Source: Bimuria novae-zelandiae CBS 107.79
Lineage: Eukaryota > Ascomycota > Dothideomycetes > Pleosporales > Didymosphaeriaceae
NCBI GenBank assembly: GCA_010015655.1
Contig: ML976738.1
Span: 270,555 to 334,554 of the forward strand
DNA length: 64,000 nt
Direction of reading: 5' to 3'
The notes under the pieces were generated by a model. The model was not told the DNA's origin. It did not search any database and saw only the letters and a list, made by a program, of their open reading frames with translations. How positions within the stretch are numbered: the stretch's first letter is position 1; each line of letters begins with the position of its first letter. The translations under genes were made by a program, and so were the position numbers. Shown here piece by piece: positions 1 through 11,514 of this stretch.

Positions 1-385
1 TAGGGCTTCGTAAGGTAGTAAAGATAGTAACAAAGGTAAAAAGTTAAAAGAGGAAGTATATTCAGGTAGCTAAGACACTTATAGTAGGAGAGGTAGTTAA
101 TTTAATAGCTAAAAAGGATAGTAGTGGGCAAAAGGAGGGTGAAGAGTCTGCAAAGAGGGTGCGTGGGCAGAGGCGCTACGGACGTTGCGGCGAAGCTGGC
201 CACAACGCTCGCACCTGCGCAGTAGAAATTATAAATACATCTAATAGTGATAAGTCTAAATAGTATTTCTATATTCTGCAAATTATAGTAAATTATAGTG
301 GTGTTGTAGGAGGCGCTTCGCAATAGACTGACTTTTAAAAAGTGGCCCGCTCGGTGGGGTTGGCCCGCTTGGTGGTGAACCACGT
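1..385 (+). mobile_element. 3' end of a RIP-degraded Fot1/pogo transposon
   Basis: Only the tail of the element lies in the window. The plus strand encodes the end of a Fot1/pogo-type DDE transposase, with a zinc-knuckle-like motif at 177-218 (Y-x2-C-x4-H-x4-C, ending GHNARTC) and a stop at 261-263. In this family the first position is normally Cys; TAC for TGC is the G-to-A change RIP makes. A right terminal repeat built of two GGCCCGCT-GGTGG units ends CACGT at 385, followed by TA, the expected target duplication. Seen: the motif and terminus. Inferred: family and RIP. Confidence 0.7.
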
Positions 386-1124
386 TATATATTTATTAAT
401 ACTTTAGTAAGTAAAAGGATTTTTATAAGGCGTAGGAAACTTATTTATCTTATTTATTAAAATAATTTAATAAATTTTTTAAGCTAGTCTACTTATTTAT
501 TTATAAAAAAAGTTAAATAACTAGTACGCTTTTTTAGCGTAACGCGTATGCTAGTAATTACGTAAGTAACTTATCTTTTTAAAACCTTAAGAAGGTTAGT
601 AATAAATAAGTAAGTATACCTAGCTAGACGTAAGGTGCGTATCTAGAGGCGTTAGTTGCAAGTGAGGTATTGACAAGTTAGTGTAGATAGGGGAGACGTT
701 ATGGTGATGTTGTGGTGGACAGCACGCGACAGGGGTACACGCATTATTATATAAATTACATGGAGCTAATGGTATTTCTGTCTAGTGGCGTCTGTTTTGT
801 ATCGAGTCAGGCATCCCTGCTGTGCGCGGGCCACTCACCTTACTTTTGCCTGATACCACAGTAGAGTCTCTGCGTTGTACTGCAATGAAGTGATCCGATT
901 GGTCTTTACCATGTCGATCACGAGCGATGCTGCTCAGTCGTCATCGTCACTTACAGCAGATAAGGATGACTCGAAGGGCAGTGATGGCACTGAACATGCC
1001 GAGTTTTTTGACATGAAGGTTTCATTAAGATTTGTTTCTCGGAGGACTAGATGCCTATCGAAAGAGTGTAAACCTGTTTGGTTGTATCCAGCGCGACCGC
1101 ATCCTGGTGGAAACACGGTGGTGC
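386..1124. other. AT-rich repeat remnant, then 3' flank of the DUF3176 gene
   Basis: About 386-650 is TA-rich and stop-dense, like RIPped repeat. From about 650 composition becomes normal and this is the downstream flank of the minus-strand gene ending at 1125. Plus-strand reading frames near 875-1330 are shadows of that gene or its flank. I see no supported gene or RNA here. Confidence 0.5.
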
Positions 1125-3692
1125 CTATGGAATTGGTGACGATTTCGCATTCCAGGAAATAGGAGAGATGCTGTTTCCAGAAAATCTCCAACCTCCTTTG
1201 GACACCCACTTCACCTTGACTTCCTTTGCCTTTGCCCGTGGAGTTCCATGGGCCTTTGTCGATATCATCTTCTTCGACATGTCGTCGGGGAGACCGTATA
1301 GAAGCGTAGCAATGGCAGAGGTCTTGTAAATCCCAACGCTGTCGTGCTCACGTGAACTCCGAACGATAGTTGCAAGTAGGAAAATCCCGGTGAGGGTGAG
1401 CAGACCCAGAGGCAGCGTCAGCCATATCCATCGAACATCTACGATGCTTTCTTTGTCATAAGCATCGCCCTGCACCATTTTGGTGTTGCTGGCAGCTGAA
1501 CGCATGACATTTGTCATGGCTGAAGCCATGTGGTCGAAATGTGAAGAAATGTTCTCGTAAAGGAACGGGTTATACGTTACGCTGCGCGTTACTGGGTTGA
1601 CAGTCTTGTACTGCTTGTACCGCAGCATCGCTTTAGCTGTGTCGGTGCTATTGATGAGTGTATACTCTGAGGGGAAAACATCATCGAACAGGGATACAAG
1701 GGCCGAGTGCGTGCGATTGTCGATCTGATAGAGTGTATCGTTGACTCCGGTCAGGGTGATATTCTCTCCAAACGAGTAATAGTAGCCGAGAAGGTTGCCC
1801 TTGTCGTCTTTGACTGGATCCGCTCTCCATGCTGATGGCCCGTCGGTATCATTGATCACCGCCCTAGTCACGTTCTCGATGTAGCCACCTTCATTGTAGT
1901 CCGACTGGAGCGTTTTAGCGCTCCAAGAGATCATACATTCATTGGCGATGGGAGTCTCGTTCCTGTGTACGCGGTCCGAATCTAGACCAGAAACGATGAC
2001 AACGTGGGCTAATGGGTTTCGACTATTGAGCTTTGGCTGGTAGCCAGGAATGAAGTCTCGTGTAAAGATATCGTAAAGTGGCTGAGCACGTACGAGCAAG
2101 ATCTCCCCAGCGTTCTCAGTGCCACGATCTACGTCATAACCGGTCATAAGCAAAGGCGTATCTGCTTTGAGCCACCACCCACAGGCGGTGCCGTTCGGAA
2201 AGGTAGCGTCAGCGTCTCCTCCGCTTGGATCCACGATGGGGTTTTGGATCCAGTCGAGTGTTGTGTTGGTGCATTTGAACTCCACGCGATCGGAGGCATC
2301 TGAACAACGAGTATGAATGCCCAGAGTCTCGTATTCGGGCCATGTGCAATTACTGTTGGGGCATCCAAGAGGTACCTCGGCCCTGACACCTTTGCCAAAT
2401 GTCACAGGCAATTCTCCGTTGTTGTAAAAGAATCTGTATGTGATGCCCAACAAGCCTTGGTCAAGTTCCAGATTCTCCATTCCGGACTGATATTCTTTGC
2501 CCGCCGAGAACGGCTCGTAACCGGTTGCCGTGGGAATATAGCCACTGCCATCCTGTATGCGCCACTTCTCAGGATACTCAACGACTTGTTGGAAGAATGG
2601 ATCGAGACACAGCGCGAATATCGTCACAGCAGCACCAAGTGCTGCAAGTGATCTGCCTTTGGTCCGCACAAGCAGGAGGAATGATCCCCAAGGCCCTCTA
2701 GATGCGTTATCGAAGATCTCGAAATCCCACATCTTCTTCGATCGGGCACCTTGAAACCAACTCCATTTTAACTGGCCAAGAGCTTCTGACACAGGCAAGA
2801 GAAGTGCTGCAGAAGCAACTTTTGACAAAACAGAGATATAAGCGTTCAAGGTCAGACCAAGAGGCCATTTGGGGATGCGCCCATTCTGATGAAAACCAAG
2901 CATAATGAGGATCCCGGCCATGCAAGCTGCGCTTAATGTCCAGCTGATGATTTCCAGAAGCCATCTCTTAACCACGTTCCGCGAAGCGCTGTACTTCCAC
3001 AGCTTCTGCTCAATGCGTTGAGCCCAGTTCGACGCCTTCTGTGATTCATCTTCTTGTGCTCCTTTCTCTACCGTGCCAGGTGTAATTGGGCTGGCGTCCG
3101 GTCTGAAGGGTACCTCAGCAATTCCGAGGCCAGCCTGAGTCTTATGGCTCCAGTCAATCTCATCGAACTCAGTGACCGTCGGAGATAGAGGGGAGAAAGC
3201 ATTCCGACGAAACCGGACGTTTGGTCTTCCTTTAGGGTCGAATTGAAGCGCTCGTGTCGGGGTCTGAGGTTTCGACCAGTGGCGAGGTGGCTCTACTGTG
3301 AGTACCGGTATGGTCAAATGTCGTGGTGATGGAGGCGGGGGTGGAGCCGGCGAGATTGAGTTGTACGAAGGAGGGGCGGGTGAGTGCGCCATTGATACAC
3401 AATGAATCGGCGTATCTCGTGAGTTCTGATTGCAATTCGGACATATGTGTTCCGGAACATGCCTAGGGTGTAGAGAACGCGCGGAGTGTGCAGGAAGTGT
3501 CGAATTTATCGATCGCGCCGACCGTGTTGATTGTGCGGAGTCTGTGCAATGTGTTGAATCCGAAGATCCCCGTCGGTCTTCTTCGCAATCTTCGCCGCGA
3601 TCTAGATAAATAGGAATGTTCGGATTCGAGGACCAGTATGGCGATACTGGAAACCTGGGCATGTTGAATGAGGGCGTTACAAGTGACTGCAA
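1125..3692 (-). CDS. DUF3176 family membrane protein
   Basis: An uninterrupted 855-residue frame with no intron. The first ~240 residues are low complexity, rich in Ser, Pro and short SAR/ST repeats, and probably disordered. Residues about 240-380 match the DUF3176 (PF11374) core: a membrane segment, then NAYISVLSKVASAALLLPVS, LKWSWFQ, and the FDNASRGPWGS signature, then a second membrane segment. A long middle region with many NxT/S sites and Cys looks extracellular or lumenal. A strong membrane helix (WIWLTLPLGLLTLTGIFLL, about residue 755-775) precedes the C-terminal SVGIYKTSAIATLLYGL motif seen in this family. Function is unknown; it is a fungal membrane protein family. The start at 3692 is the first Met in frame; Met at residue 11 is an alternative. 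It is intact although a transposon begins about 740 bp upstream. Confidence 0.9.
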   Translation of the reverse strand: MQSLVTPSFNMPRFPVSPYWSSNPNIPIYLDRGEDCEEDRRGSSDSTHCTDSAQSTRSARSINSTLPAHSARSLHPRHVPEHICPNCNQNSRDTPIHCVSMAHSPAPPSYNSISPAPPPPPSPRHLTIPVLTVEPPRHWSKPQTPTRALQFDPKGRPNVRFRRNAFSPLSPTVTEFDEIDWSHKTQAGLGIAEVPFRPDASPITPGTVEKGAQEDESQKASNWAQRIEQKLWKYSASRNVVKRWLLEIISWTLSAACMAGILIMLGFHQNGRIPKWPLGLTLNAYISVLSKVASAALLLPVSEALGQLKWSWFQGARSKKMWDFEIFDNASRGPWGSFLLLVRTKGRSLAALGAAVTIFALCLDPFFQQVVEYPEKWRIQDGSGYIPTATGYEPFSAGKEYQSGMENLELDQGLLGITYRFFYNNGELPVTFGKGVRAEVPLGCPNSNCTWPEYETLGIHTRCSDASDRVEFKCTNTTLDWIQNPIVDPSGGDADATFPNGTACGWWLKADTPLLMTGYDVDRGTENAGEILLVRAQPLYDIFTRDFIPGYQPKLNSRNPLAHVVIVSGLDSDRVHRNETPIANECMISWSAKTLQSDYNEGGYIENVTRAVINDTDGPSAWRADPVKDDKGNLLGYYYSFGENITLTGVNDTLYQIDNRTHSALVSLFDDVFPSEYTLINSTDTAKAMLRYKQYKTVNPVTRSVTYNPFLYENISSHFDHMASAMTNVMRSAASNTKMVQGDAYDKESIVDVRWIWLTLPLGLLTLTGIFLLATIVRSSREHDSVGIYKTSAIATLLYGLPDDMSKKMISTKAHGTPRAKAKEVKVKWVSKGGWRFSGNSISPISWNAKSSPIP

Positions 3693-4428
3693 GTCCGGAC
3701 TGGATTCACCTGTGAATAATTAATACTAAAGGAATAGTTTGCCAGCGGACCGTTGAGAATCGAATTGATCGATGGCGCATGGAGAGGCTAATGATACTTT
3801 TATTGTACGAGATGTTGCACGGTTCCCACGGTTCCCATAATGGCTATATTTGGGCAACAAAAATACCCGCAAGGTTGGCGCTGGGGCTGACTTTCAAGCC
3901 GCTGCTTGTTTCGCTGTTCCCACCAACCAGGGAGTGTTTTGGTTTGCTCGGCGCGCTAGATCCCTGCACGTCGGTCAGTGAGTCCAGGCGATCTGCTTGC
4001 CAGCACAGACCAAACATAGGCGCCACGGCGCTTGCGAAAGAAACGAGAGGTTACCGCGTCTCCACAACGCGAAGATTTGTATCGATACCATGATGGACCT
4101 CCCACGGAACTAAATCCTGCCGTTATCCTCGCGAGGTAACTAAAGAGATAAAAGAGAAGAAAGAGCTAAAAAGGTAGCTTACCGCGATGCCTAGAAGTCT
4201 GCCTATAATACTAAAAAAGCTCTATAACTATCCTAAAAGGATAAGAGAAAGACCTCTCAGCCATCTCTATAAAGTAGAAAGCGTTAGAAACGTGTTGTTA
4301 ATACTATAGATATTAGGGAGGCCTTAGAGGGCGCATTTACTGCCCTAACTAAATCTATACGTAGCTGCCGCAATATTAAGCTTTTAAATAGATTTAAATA
4401 GTATAAATTAATTATAGCTATTAGCTTA
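3693..4428. other. Upstream region of the DUF3176 gene and RIPped flank
   Basis: 3693-4130 has normal composition and should hold the promoter of the minus-strand DUF3176 gene. 4130-4428 is purine- and TA-rich repeat-like DNA leading to the next transposon. Short open frames here have no recognisable motif. Confidence 0.45.
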
Positions 4429-4437
4429 ACATACTCC

Positions 4438-4520
4438 ACAAGCGAGTCGGACACACAAGCGAGTCGGATACACAAGCGAGTCGGATACACAAGCGAGTCG
4501 GATACACAAGCGAGTCGGAT
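4438..4520. repeat. 17-bp tandem repeat inside the Fot1 left terminus
   Basis: Five near-perfect copies of a 17-bp unit, ACACAAGCGAGTCGGAT. The first copy varies at its start. Other Fot1 termini in the window carry only two such units, so the array has expanded here. It may be transposase binding sites, which is inference. Confidence 0.9.
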
Positions 4521-6059
4521 ACTCGCCCCACACGCCAACCGGAGGTTGGCCCTGCGCAGCCCAACGTAACTTCGCAGCCCAACGTAACTTCGCAGCCTAA
4601 CGTAACTTTGTATAGAGAATCGAAATTGATCCAGTCTTTTGACAGCGTAGACTTTAATTATATAGGCTAATATATAGTGGAGTTAGTGTAGCAAGTAGGG
4701 CAGGATCTACAGTCATCTCTCTAAGAGATAGGACCTATTAGGGCTAATTTTATAGGCTCTATAAGTAGGCGTCCTTGTACGTTTTTACAGCCTTTCGAGT
4801 AACCTTTTAAGCCTTAAGCTCTACACGTTAATTAATTACTTATTACGCTACTTTAATAGTTACTACGCTACCTTTTTATACTAGCCTTTTATCTTTAATC
4901 TGCCTTTTTTGGCGTTGTTAAGCTACTGCGGTAATATCTATAAGGTCGCGCTAGGCCAGCGCGAGACTATTAATTAGCAATTACGAGCTTTCTAGGAATT
5001 TTGTAAGCCTCCTGCTTGATATATTGCTTCTCTCTAGGGCGCGCGACATTTTTTGATGCTGCCGCTAATATGCTATAGGTGTATTAGCGATAGGGCTCGA
5101 ATCAACAGCGGATAGAACTAATAGGGATGGCGTCCGGATGGGTGCTGGCAGCTTCATGTAAACAAGCTCTGGATTAAATAGAAAGATCCCAGCTTTCTCC
5201 CAGGCGCTTAGGATTATGCTACGCTTGAATATATCTATCCTAATCCTATAGATCGTATATAGAAATTTGACTTTATTAAAGTGTGTGCAGCTAGTTCGGG
5301 TGGCCATTTTTATAGCCTTTTTATAATTCTGCTTTAATAGCTAAAAATAGACGACGTCTAGAGGCTGCAGATGATGTGATAAATATAATAATAGTAAGAA
5401 GGGGAGTATCTTATAATTATCGTAGAACTATATAAACTTAATAGTAAGGTGGCTACTAAATCTATTAAATATAAGTAATTACTTTACGCCTTTCTGGCGC
5501 GCACGCGTTTATATTTTAAAGAACTTTAGCTACTTTATTAAAATAGAGTTATTAGCGTATCCTAATATTAATATAGTAATTATATAGCTATTAGGCAGCG
5601 CCATATTTATATACTAGTAATAAAGGTAATTAATAGCCTGTACGACAAGTATAGGTTCGAGCACCTCTCTATTACTAGAGATTAATTTAATACTCGTAAT
5701 ATAATCGCGTGACGTCTCTAATATAGAGATATAAGGATAATTAAACTCTATAGTAATAATCTATTAATTACTACTAACGCCTATGCGGAAGCCGGTTTCG
5801 TCCATATTATAGGTGTCTAATAGGGTGACGCCGTAGGTGTATATCACCTTTTTAAGCTTAATAAAATAATAGCTATAAGCTTTAAACGTCGCTATTACTA
5901 TATAATTAATATGCTGCGACTTCTGCTTTATGCGGCGATAGTCTAGATTTCTTAATAGCCATCGCGATAGCTAGTTCTTGCTAAGTAGAGGAGCTCTGCT
6001 ATTAGAGTGCGCGTAATTAAGGATATATTAAGTAGTACCTTTTAACTATAGTATAAGGC

Positions 6060-6517
6060 TGTTAAGTCCCCAAAAGGATAGCTAATCCCTAAGGGGTTAG
6101 GGTTGGTTCTCGGGCAGGAATACTGGTAGGACGGGAGAGGTTGTAGTGATAGCTTGCGCTTGTCACTAGGGCGTTAGTATCGAAGGTGTGTACGGCACAA
6201 TCAAATCAACAAGGTTGCTTACTCAGATCCAAACGATAGATTGATAAACAAGATTGAACACGAATGCCATAAGGGTATTCGTGTCGGTTTATATACAAGA
6301 GGTTTATTGGTTACCGTCCACCTATCTTTCTGCCATCCTATCTTTCTGGTGGATGGTCGTGTCATCCATGGATGGTATACCGTCCATGATCTTGGCTGGA
6401 TGGTATGTCTTGGCTGGATGGTACATCACGTGATCTCGGTTGCGCAACCCCACCAAGTGTCACCCCCGCTGAGGGCCCGTTGGTCCTCCGCGTCCCATAC
6501 ATGTTCAGATCCTAACA
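6060..6517. mobile_element. Solo LTR, 458 bp, target duplication AAGGC
   Basis: Starts TGTTAAGTCCCC and ends GATCCTAACA (TG...CA, with inverted TGTTA/TAACA tips). It is flanked by AAGGC at 6055-6059 and again at 6518-6522, a 5-bp target duplication. No internal retrotransposon region is attached. It sits inside the Fot1 copy 4429-6893 and is clearly less TA-rich, so it probably inserted after most of the RIP. Confidence 0.85.
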
Positions 6518-6893
6518 AAGGCATAGCATGCTAATAGTGTTATAGCGACGTATATATAACTTTAGCGCTTTATCCTAGGTCTCTAAGAGTCGTAGATTCG
6601 TGCCGCTACAGTTATAGCGGCTAATCCGGCCTCCAGCGCGCGCTTGAAGTCGCGAAACAGGCACGCTCTATTCGCGTGCTGCAGTTGCAAAATTGGGTAT
6701 TTCTAAGCTAGAAAAACTAGAGAGACAATTAGAGATACGCTGCTTAATTTTATAGCTCTTGCTATAATATTTAGGCATAGTTATAGGTTATTTATTAAGA
6801 AAATAGAAAAATCCGCGACGAAAAGTTACGTTAGGCTGCGAAGTTACGTTGGGCTACGCAGGGCCAACCTCCGGTTGGCGTGTGGGGCGAGTA

Positions 6894-7457
6894 GGTGGTA
6901 AAGCAATGTTGGACGGAGTAAAGTGGACGCCGGACATGGAGGCCGTCCGGGCGACGATTCAGTTTGCTATCAGCACAGGCAGGTTGGAAATGGATATAGG
7001 CTAGAGAGCATCGACAAGCACAAAAAACAACAAAGCCTGTGTGGCAGCAAGTTCTGCTTCAATCGCCGGGTTAGGGACAATGAACACTTAGAGAAAGGAC
7101 TCTAAGATAACTTGCGATAAATCTAATACGCATAGGAATAAGACATTAATAGCAAAGGATGGTAGCGCAGGAAGAGGGTAACAGTAGGGGCTTGTCGAGT
7201 TTGGGATATCAGAAGGCTAGGATTAGGTAATAAACTGTACTAGTGCCCTTTAGGCTTAGTGCCGGGCGAAATGAAACTCTCTCTCTCTCTCTCGTTCCAG
7301 CCATCTTTCACTCTCAAACGCCCACACCCCGATTTGTATCTTCTCTCAACCCGCCCTTGATACCCCCTCTCCACGGGTCTGCCTCGCTCGTCATTTCACT
7401 GCAGTGCACATCGTCATTTCCATTGACTATCTCGAGCGTTCGCTACGCTCTCGCGCC
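6894..7457. promoter_or_regulatory. Upstream region of the FunK1 gene with CT repeat
   Basis: Non-repeat DNA between the broken Fot1 end and the kinase start. A (CT)n run occurs around 7275-7293 and the last 150 bp are pyrimidine-rich, as is common just upstream of fungal starts. A short frame from 6905 has no recognisable motif. Confidence 0.45.
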
Positions 7458-9892
7458 ATGGCCGATGAGTCGCGATCAAAAGCAATCAAGGCAAACCCCA
7501 TTGGCAAAGGACTCAATAACTTTCGCGACTCTTTCGAATTCAAATGCAGAGGCCTAGGTATCGCAGGCGCTGATGCATTGTACCATGTTAGTGGTGAAGG
7601 TACGGCATAACACCAAACTTGCGAGATTTCCTAATATCAACAGGACCTAAAAATTCCCTCCTTGATCTGATACACGCTTTGCAAGGTCTCTCTGCCACAC
7701 GTTCGCTGCCTTCGAATCAGGGTAATAGGGATCTCCTCGGCGACCTATTAGCGCTGAGTTCTGCGGTCTACTCCGACAACTTCGACATTAAGCATATCCT
7801 ACCGCTCCTCAGAGCAGTACTCAACAACGAGCCCGATGAAGTCATATGGAACAATGTCTACGCCGCCGTCGCCGCATCCAAAGCTTTCACAGTCGCCAAA
7901 CCGACAACTCCTCCGTTGTCCGCGCCGTCCCTCACCGCCTCCTTCCAGCAGACGCCATGGCTGCACAACACGGGCAGCTTCGCGAACTCTACCGAACATC
8001 GCAAATATGTGGACGGCGTGCTAAAGGAGGAACTGGGACATCTATACGTCGGGGTCCCTGATTTCTTCGACGCCTACTTCGGAAGCGTCGCGGGTCTGAA
8101 GTCGGTAGCGCAGGCCGTGTTCGACAAGTGCAAAGAAGGAGATAATCCGCTCTACCGAGAGGAGAGCGGTTGGCAGGGCTGGCCTGAAGGCGCGAGGGAA
8201 CGTGACGTCTTAAGCTGGTTTGCGCCTCTTACCGGCCAGCTCTTGGACTTCGCAGCAGAGAATCAGCCCGCCTCTAGGCGTCGACGGCGGCCGCTGGCAC
8301 AACCCCACCAGCCCGTGCAAGGCTCCACCGCCGACCGCAAGTTGGATGTCGGCTTCGTAGACGACCCGAGCGCCGGCGTTGACTCCAAGTGCCGTTGGTC
8401 GCAGATCCTCATACCAGGAGAACTCAAGAGCAATCCATTGGCAGACAAAGCGTCCAAAGCGTGGCTTGACCTGGGGCGATATGCGAGGGAGGTGTTCGCG
8501 GCCCAGGACAGCCGCCGCTTCGTGCTCGGCTTTACCCTGTGCGGGTCGCTCATGCGGTTGTGGGAATTCGACCGACTGGGCGGCATTGCGTCTGAACAAT
8601 TTGACATTAACAAAGATGGACTACAGTTTGTATCCGCCGTGCTTGGATTCCTGTGGCTGAACGAGGAGCAACTTGGATTTGACCCTACCATCATCACAGC
8701 CGGGGACAAGCGGTACATCGAGATCCAACGAGACAACCACACTGAGCGGCTCGTCATCGACAGCGTTGTGAAACGGGTACCCTGTGTGACCGGCCGAGCG
8801 ACAACCTGCTGGAGAGCACATCGCGAGGGAGACGATTCCCGAACCTCTCTTGTGATCAAAGACTCATGGCAGTTTCCAGAACGCGAGGAGGAGGGCGAAT
8901 TGCTGCGCGAGGCGACTGACAAGGACGTGGTCAACGTCGCAAGATACTATCACCACGAGACGGTCTGTGTGGGCGGCCAGGACGACGATATCCGCAGAAA
9001 CGTACGACGTGGCTTGGACATAACAAAAGCGACAAACTACAGACCGGAAAGCTCGATGCCGCCTCCAAGCACGGCTGGGCGTCATGTCTCGCGGGTAGGT
9101 CGGAGCAGCAGCGTCGCCGGGCGCAAGCGGTCCTCCAGCTGCACCGGCGCACCGTTGCCGCCTACTAAGCGAACCTGTTCGAGCTCTCCAACAAAGGGCG
9201 GAAGGGCGACTGCAAATCGGGTGCATCGTCGCGTCATCGTCCGTGACTATGGAAAGGCCATCTACAAAGCAAGCTCCCGGACTAGTCTTCTTGCTGCGTT
9301 GGAAGGATGCATCGAAGGATACGAGTCGTTGCACACACGAGCCGGTATGCTACAATGCGATATCTCACCAAACAACCTCATAGTGAACGAAGAAGATGAC
9401 AACCCCTCTTGGAGCGCGTTCTTGATCGACCTCGACCTTGCTATTAAGGAGCAGCGCGAGAACTCTTCAGGAGCACGGGGGAAGACCGGCACACGGGCGT
9501 TCATGGCAATTGGGGTGCTTCTAGACGATGAGAAGCATTCATTCATGCACGATCTGGAATCGTTCTTCTGGGTGCTATTCTGGATATGCATTCACCATGA
9601 TGGTCCGAAAAGGGAAAGAGTTGTCAAACGCTTTGATAAGTGGAATTATGTGGACACAGAAGAGCTTGCTGAGATAAAGAAAGGAATCGTAGGTGACGAG
9701 AGAGATTTTCTGAAGACTGTAGAGGGAACCTTTACGCCACATTACCAACCTTTAATCCCTTACGTCAACCGATTGCGGAGGGAAGTGTTTCCCGATGGCA
9801 GGAGATGGAGGGATCCAAATCCGAAGCTGTACCTTGGTATGAAGGAGATACTTCGGGCAGCACGGGATAACTTGAGGGAGTTAGAAAGATAA
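7458..9892 (+). CDS. FunK1-type fungal protein kinase
   Basis: Exon 1 is 7458-7599, a 44-bp intron (GTACGG...CAACAG) is 7600-7643, and exon 2 is 7644-9892, giving 796 residues. The exon 1 frame stops within the intron, and splicing restores one frame, which supports the model. The family is FunK1 (Pkinase_fungal, PF17667): the N-terminal half holds the family's own domain (about residues 100-400), and the kinase motifs lie late. Around residue 619 the catalytic loop reads LQCDISPNNLIV in place of HRD...N. About residue 642 the metal-binding motif is DLD instead of DFG. Then comes GKTGTRAFMAIGVL and HDLESFFWVLFW, the family's APE-region and helix F equivalents. A basic Ser-rich insert lies about residues 515-575. 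It is expected to be cytosolic or nuclear; substrates are unknown. It looks intact. Confidence 0.92.
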
Positions 9893-9935
9893 GGAGATAA
9901 TTATTCGGCATATTCATAAACTAACGTTGTGATAA

Positions 9936-10184
9936 CTAAGGCCCAGCTTGAATGCAGTCTTTCAAATCCTCCAGTTTGAGCCCAAAGAAGTCCAGTTCGC
10001 GTGAACTGGCCTTGTACATCATCCGTTCGTCCTCGCAACTAAACACTCTCCACAAGGGAAATTCGAAGTGTGTTGAGAAAAACCCCGCGAACTCCCAATC
10101 TATGGTTTTGTGAGCCGAGGTCGTTGTAGCAAAGCACAAATGAATCGGTCTCGGCCGATATTCGCTTCCAAGACCATCGGTCAC
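9936..10184 (-). pseudogene. C-terminal scrap of a phosphotransferase (APH-like) gene
   Basis: The 82-residue frame contains IDWEFAGFFSTHFEFPLWR, which matches the end of fungal aminoglycoside-phosphotransferase-like proteins (the D-x-E after the catalytic loop and the following E-x-P-L/W). The ATP-binding part and the HGD catalytic loop are absent upstream. It is therefore a decayed fragment, or at best the last exon of a gene whose other exons I cannot find. It converges on the FunK1 gene with a 43-bp gap. Confidence 0.5.
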
Positions 10185-11514
10185 GGCTGTTGTATCGATA
10201 ATAGAAAGAGCAGATGTACTTGGTAGGGTTTATAAACAGCGGGCATCCGGGCGCGTTTCGCAGATATATCGGACCGATGTATTAACGAGGGTTAGTCACT
10301 GCTGGGTCATATACCGTTTATAATAGGCTGGCAAGGCTTGGGCTGAGTAAATTCCCGATGGCGGGTGAAAGGGTGGAGAATTCAGTGGATCATCAAGTAA
10401 GTGGGAAATGCCTCTAGTTCTATAACGTGTTCGTATTTGTCTGCAGAAAGTGACTTGTCAGCGGCGCGCGGTCATGGCGAATTAACTGTGGCTGTGACTG
10501 ACCGGTGCAATGGCTGACGAAGTAGAAGATGTCGCCATCGGCGGCGACCAATGGCGTATCTCGCTCGCACACGTTGCTGCCGTCGGCTGAGCGAGTGAAC
10601 AAACTAACCAGTGTTCTAGCTGTTATCAGAGATGCAGATGGTAGAGGCTTTCCCTTCATCTAGGCGGGTAGTTTGACGAGCGTGTTGTAGTCCGGGTAGT
10701 GGGATGGCGCACCACGAGCGTTGGAACGCGGCCTCGGTGGCAAAGCTGCGGGGTACGGCGCGGTTTGATGGCGGACATGAGAGGCTGCATCGCTCGGCTA
10801 TACCGCCGCCACCTTCCGTCGCCTCCAAATCTCCTTGCCATCCAATCACAAGCCTCCCTCCAATAAGTATGGACTATTTGCCGCTAGCTCTGCCGGATGA
10901 ACGCCATAATTGGGGCCATTTTTCTCCGTGACCGTGGTCTGCGAACGGATGCCTGCAGCGACCCCTCTATTTTACACCATGACCTATTCACGCCCGAGCA
11001 CCAACGTCAGCTCAAGGCGCCTCATGTGCGTTCGCTATACCCTTGCCTACCAAATTTATGAGCGGGGTAAAGACTTAATGTAGTATTTGAATGAGCGCAA
11101 TGTCTCCTGTCAGGTCTACTCATTAAAATACGACATCAAAGTTGGTACCGAGCTCACTGAGTCCTTCAGCTCAGGCTATGTAAAGAACATTTCAGAGGAG
11201 AGTTGTTCCTGAGATTAAAATTTCTGAAAGTGAAAGACTGGGGGTAACTAAAAACTTCACGCGGTTGGCTGCTGCCTAACACAAGCAAGGTTGCAACCAG
11301 CTCAAGCTGTAGTGTTAATCGCCTAAACGCCGGCCACTCAGGTCTGGGTAGGTACGAAATCCTCCAGGCTGGCTATAAATTGCCCCTCAGCTACACTCTG
11401 ATAATTCGACAGCAATCCCCAAAGTAACCTTAACTTTAACCTACTTCAGCTCGATTTATCACAATCTTTGTCCTTCTTGAGAGTATAACCATCCTTTACC
11501 TTACCAAATCAGCT
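10185..11514 (+). promoter_or_regulatory. Intergenic region with TATA-type promoter for the small Cys protein
   Basis: 10185-11340 has normal composition but no frame with recognisable motifs. A TATAAA-like box (GGCTATAAATTG) lies at about 11371-11382, followed by a pyrimidine-rich leader up to the ATG at 11515. This spacing, 130-140 bp from the box to the start, fits a short 5' leader. Confidence 0.5.

Larger units (their letters stand above)
4429..6893 (-). mobile_element. RIP-degraded Fot1/pogo transposon, right terminus lost
   Basis: The left end ACATACTCCACAAGCGAG follows a TA at 4427-4428 and matches the termini of the Fot1 copies at 48397 and 54777. A subterminal inverted repeat (GCCCCACACGCCAACCGG at about 4525, complement at about 6868-6888) marks both arms, but the right arm stops at 6893, before the terminal units. 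The decayed transposase is on the minus strand: an NMDETGFRIG motif (first catalytic Asp) lies near 5778-5810, and 5065-5307 reads AWEKAGIFLFNPELV, typical of the C-terminal part of the family. A solo LTR splits the element. Stop codons occur in all frames, so no protein is made. Confidence 0.8.

Noticed and set aside
4438..4520. CRISPR-like array (17-bp repeats)
   Set aside because: No spacers; the units are contiguous and lie at a transposon terminus in a fungal genome.
8263..8934. 223-residue minus-strand frame
   Set aside because: Antisense shadow of the FunK1 kinase gene.
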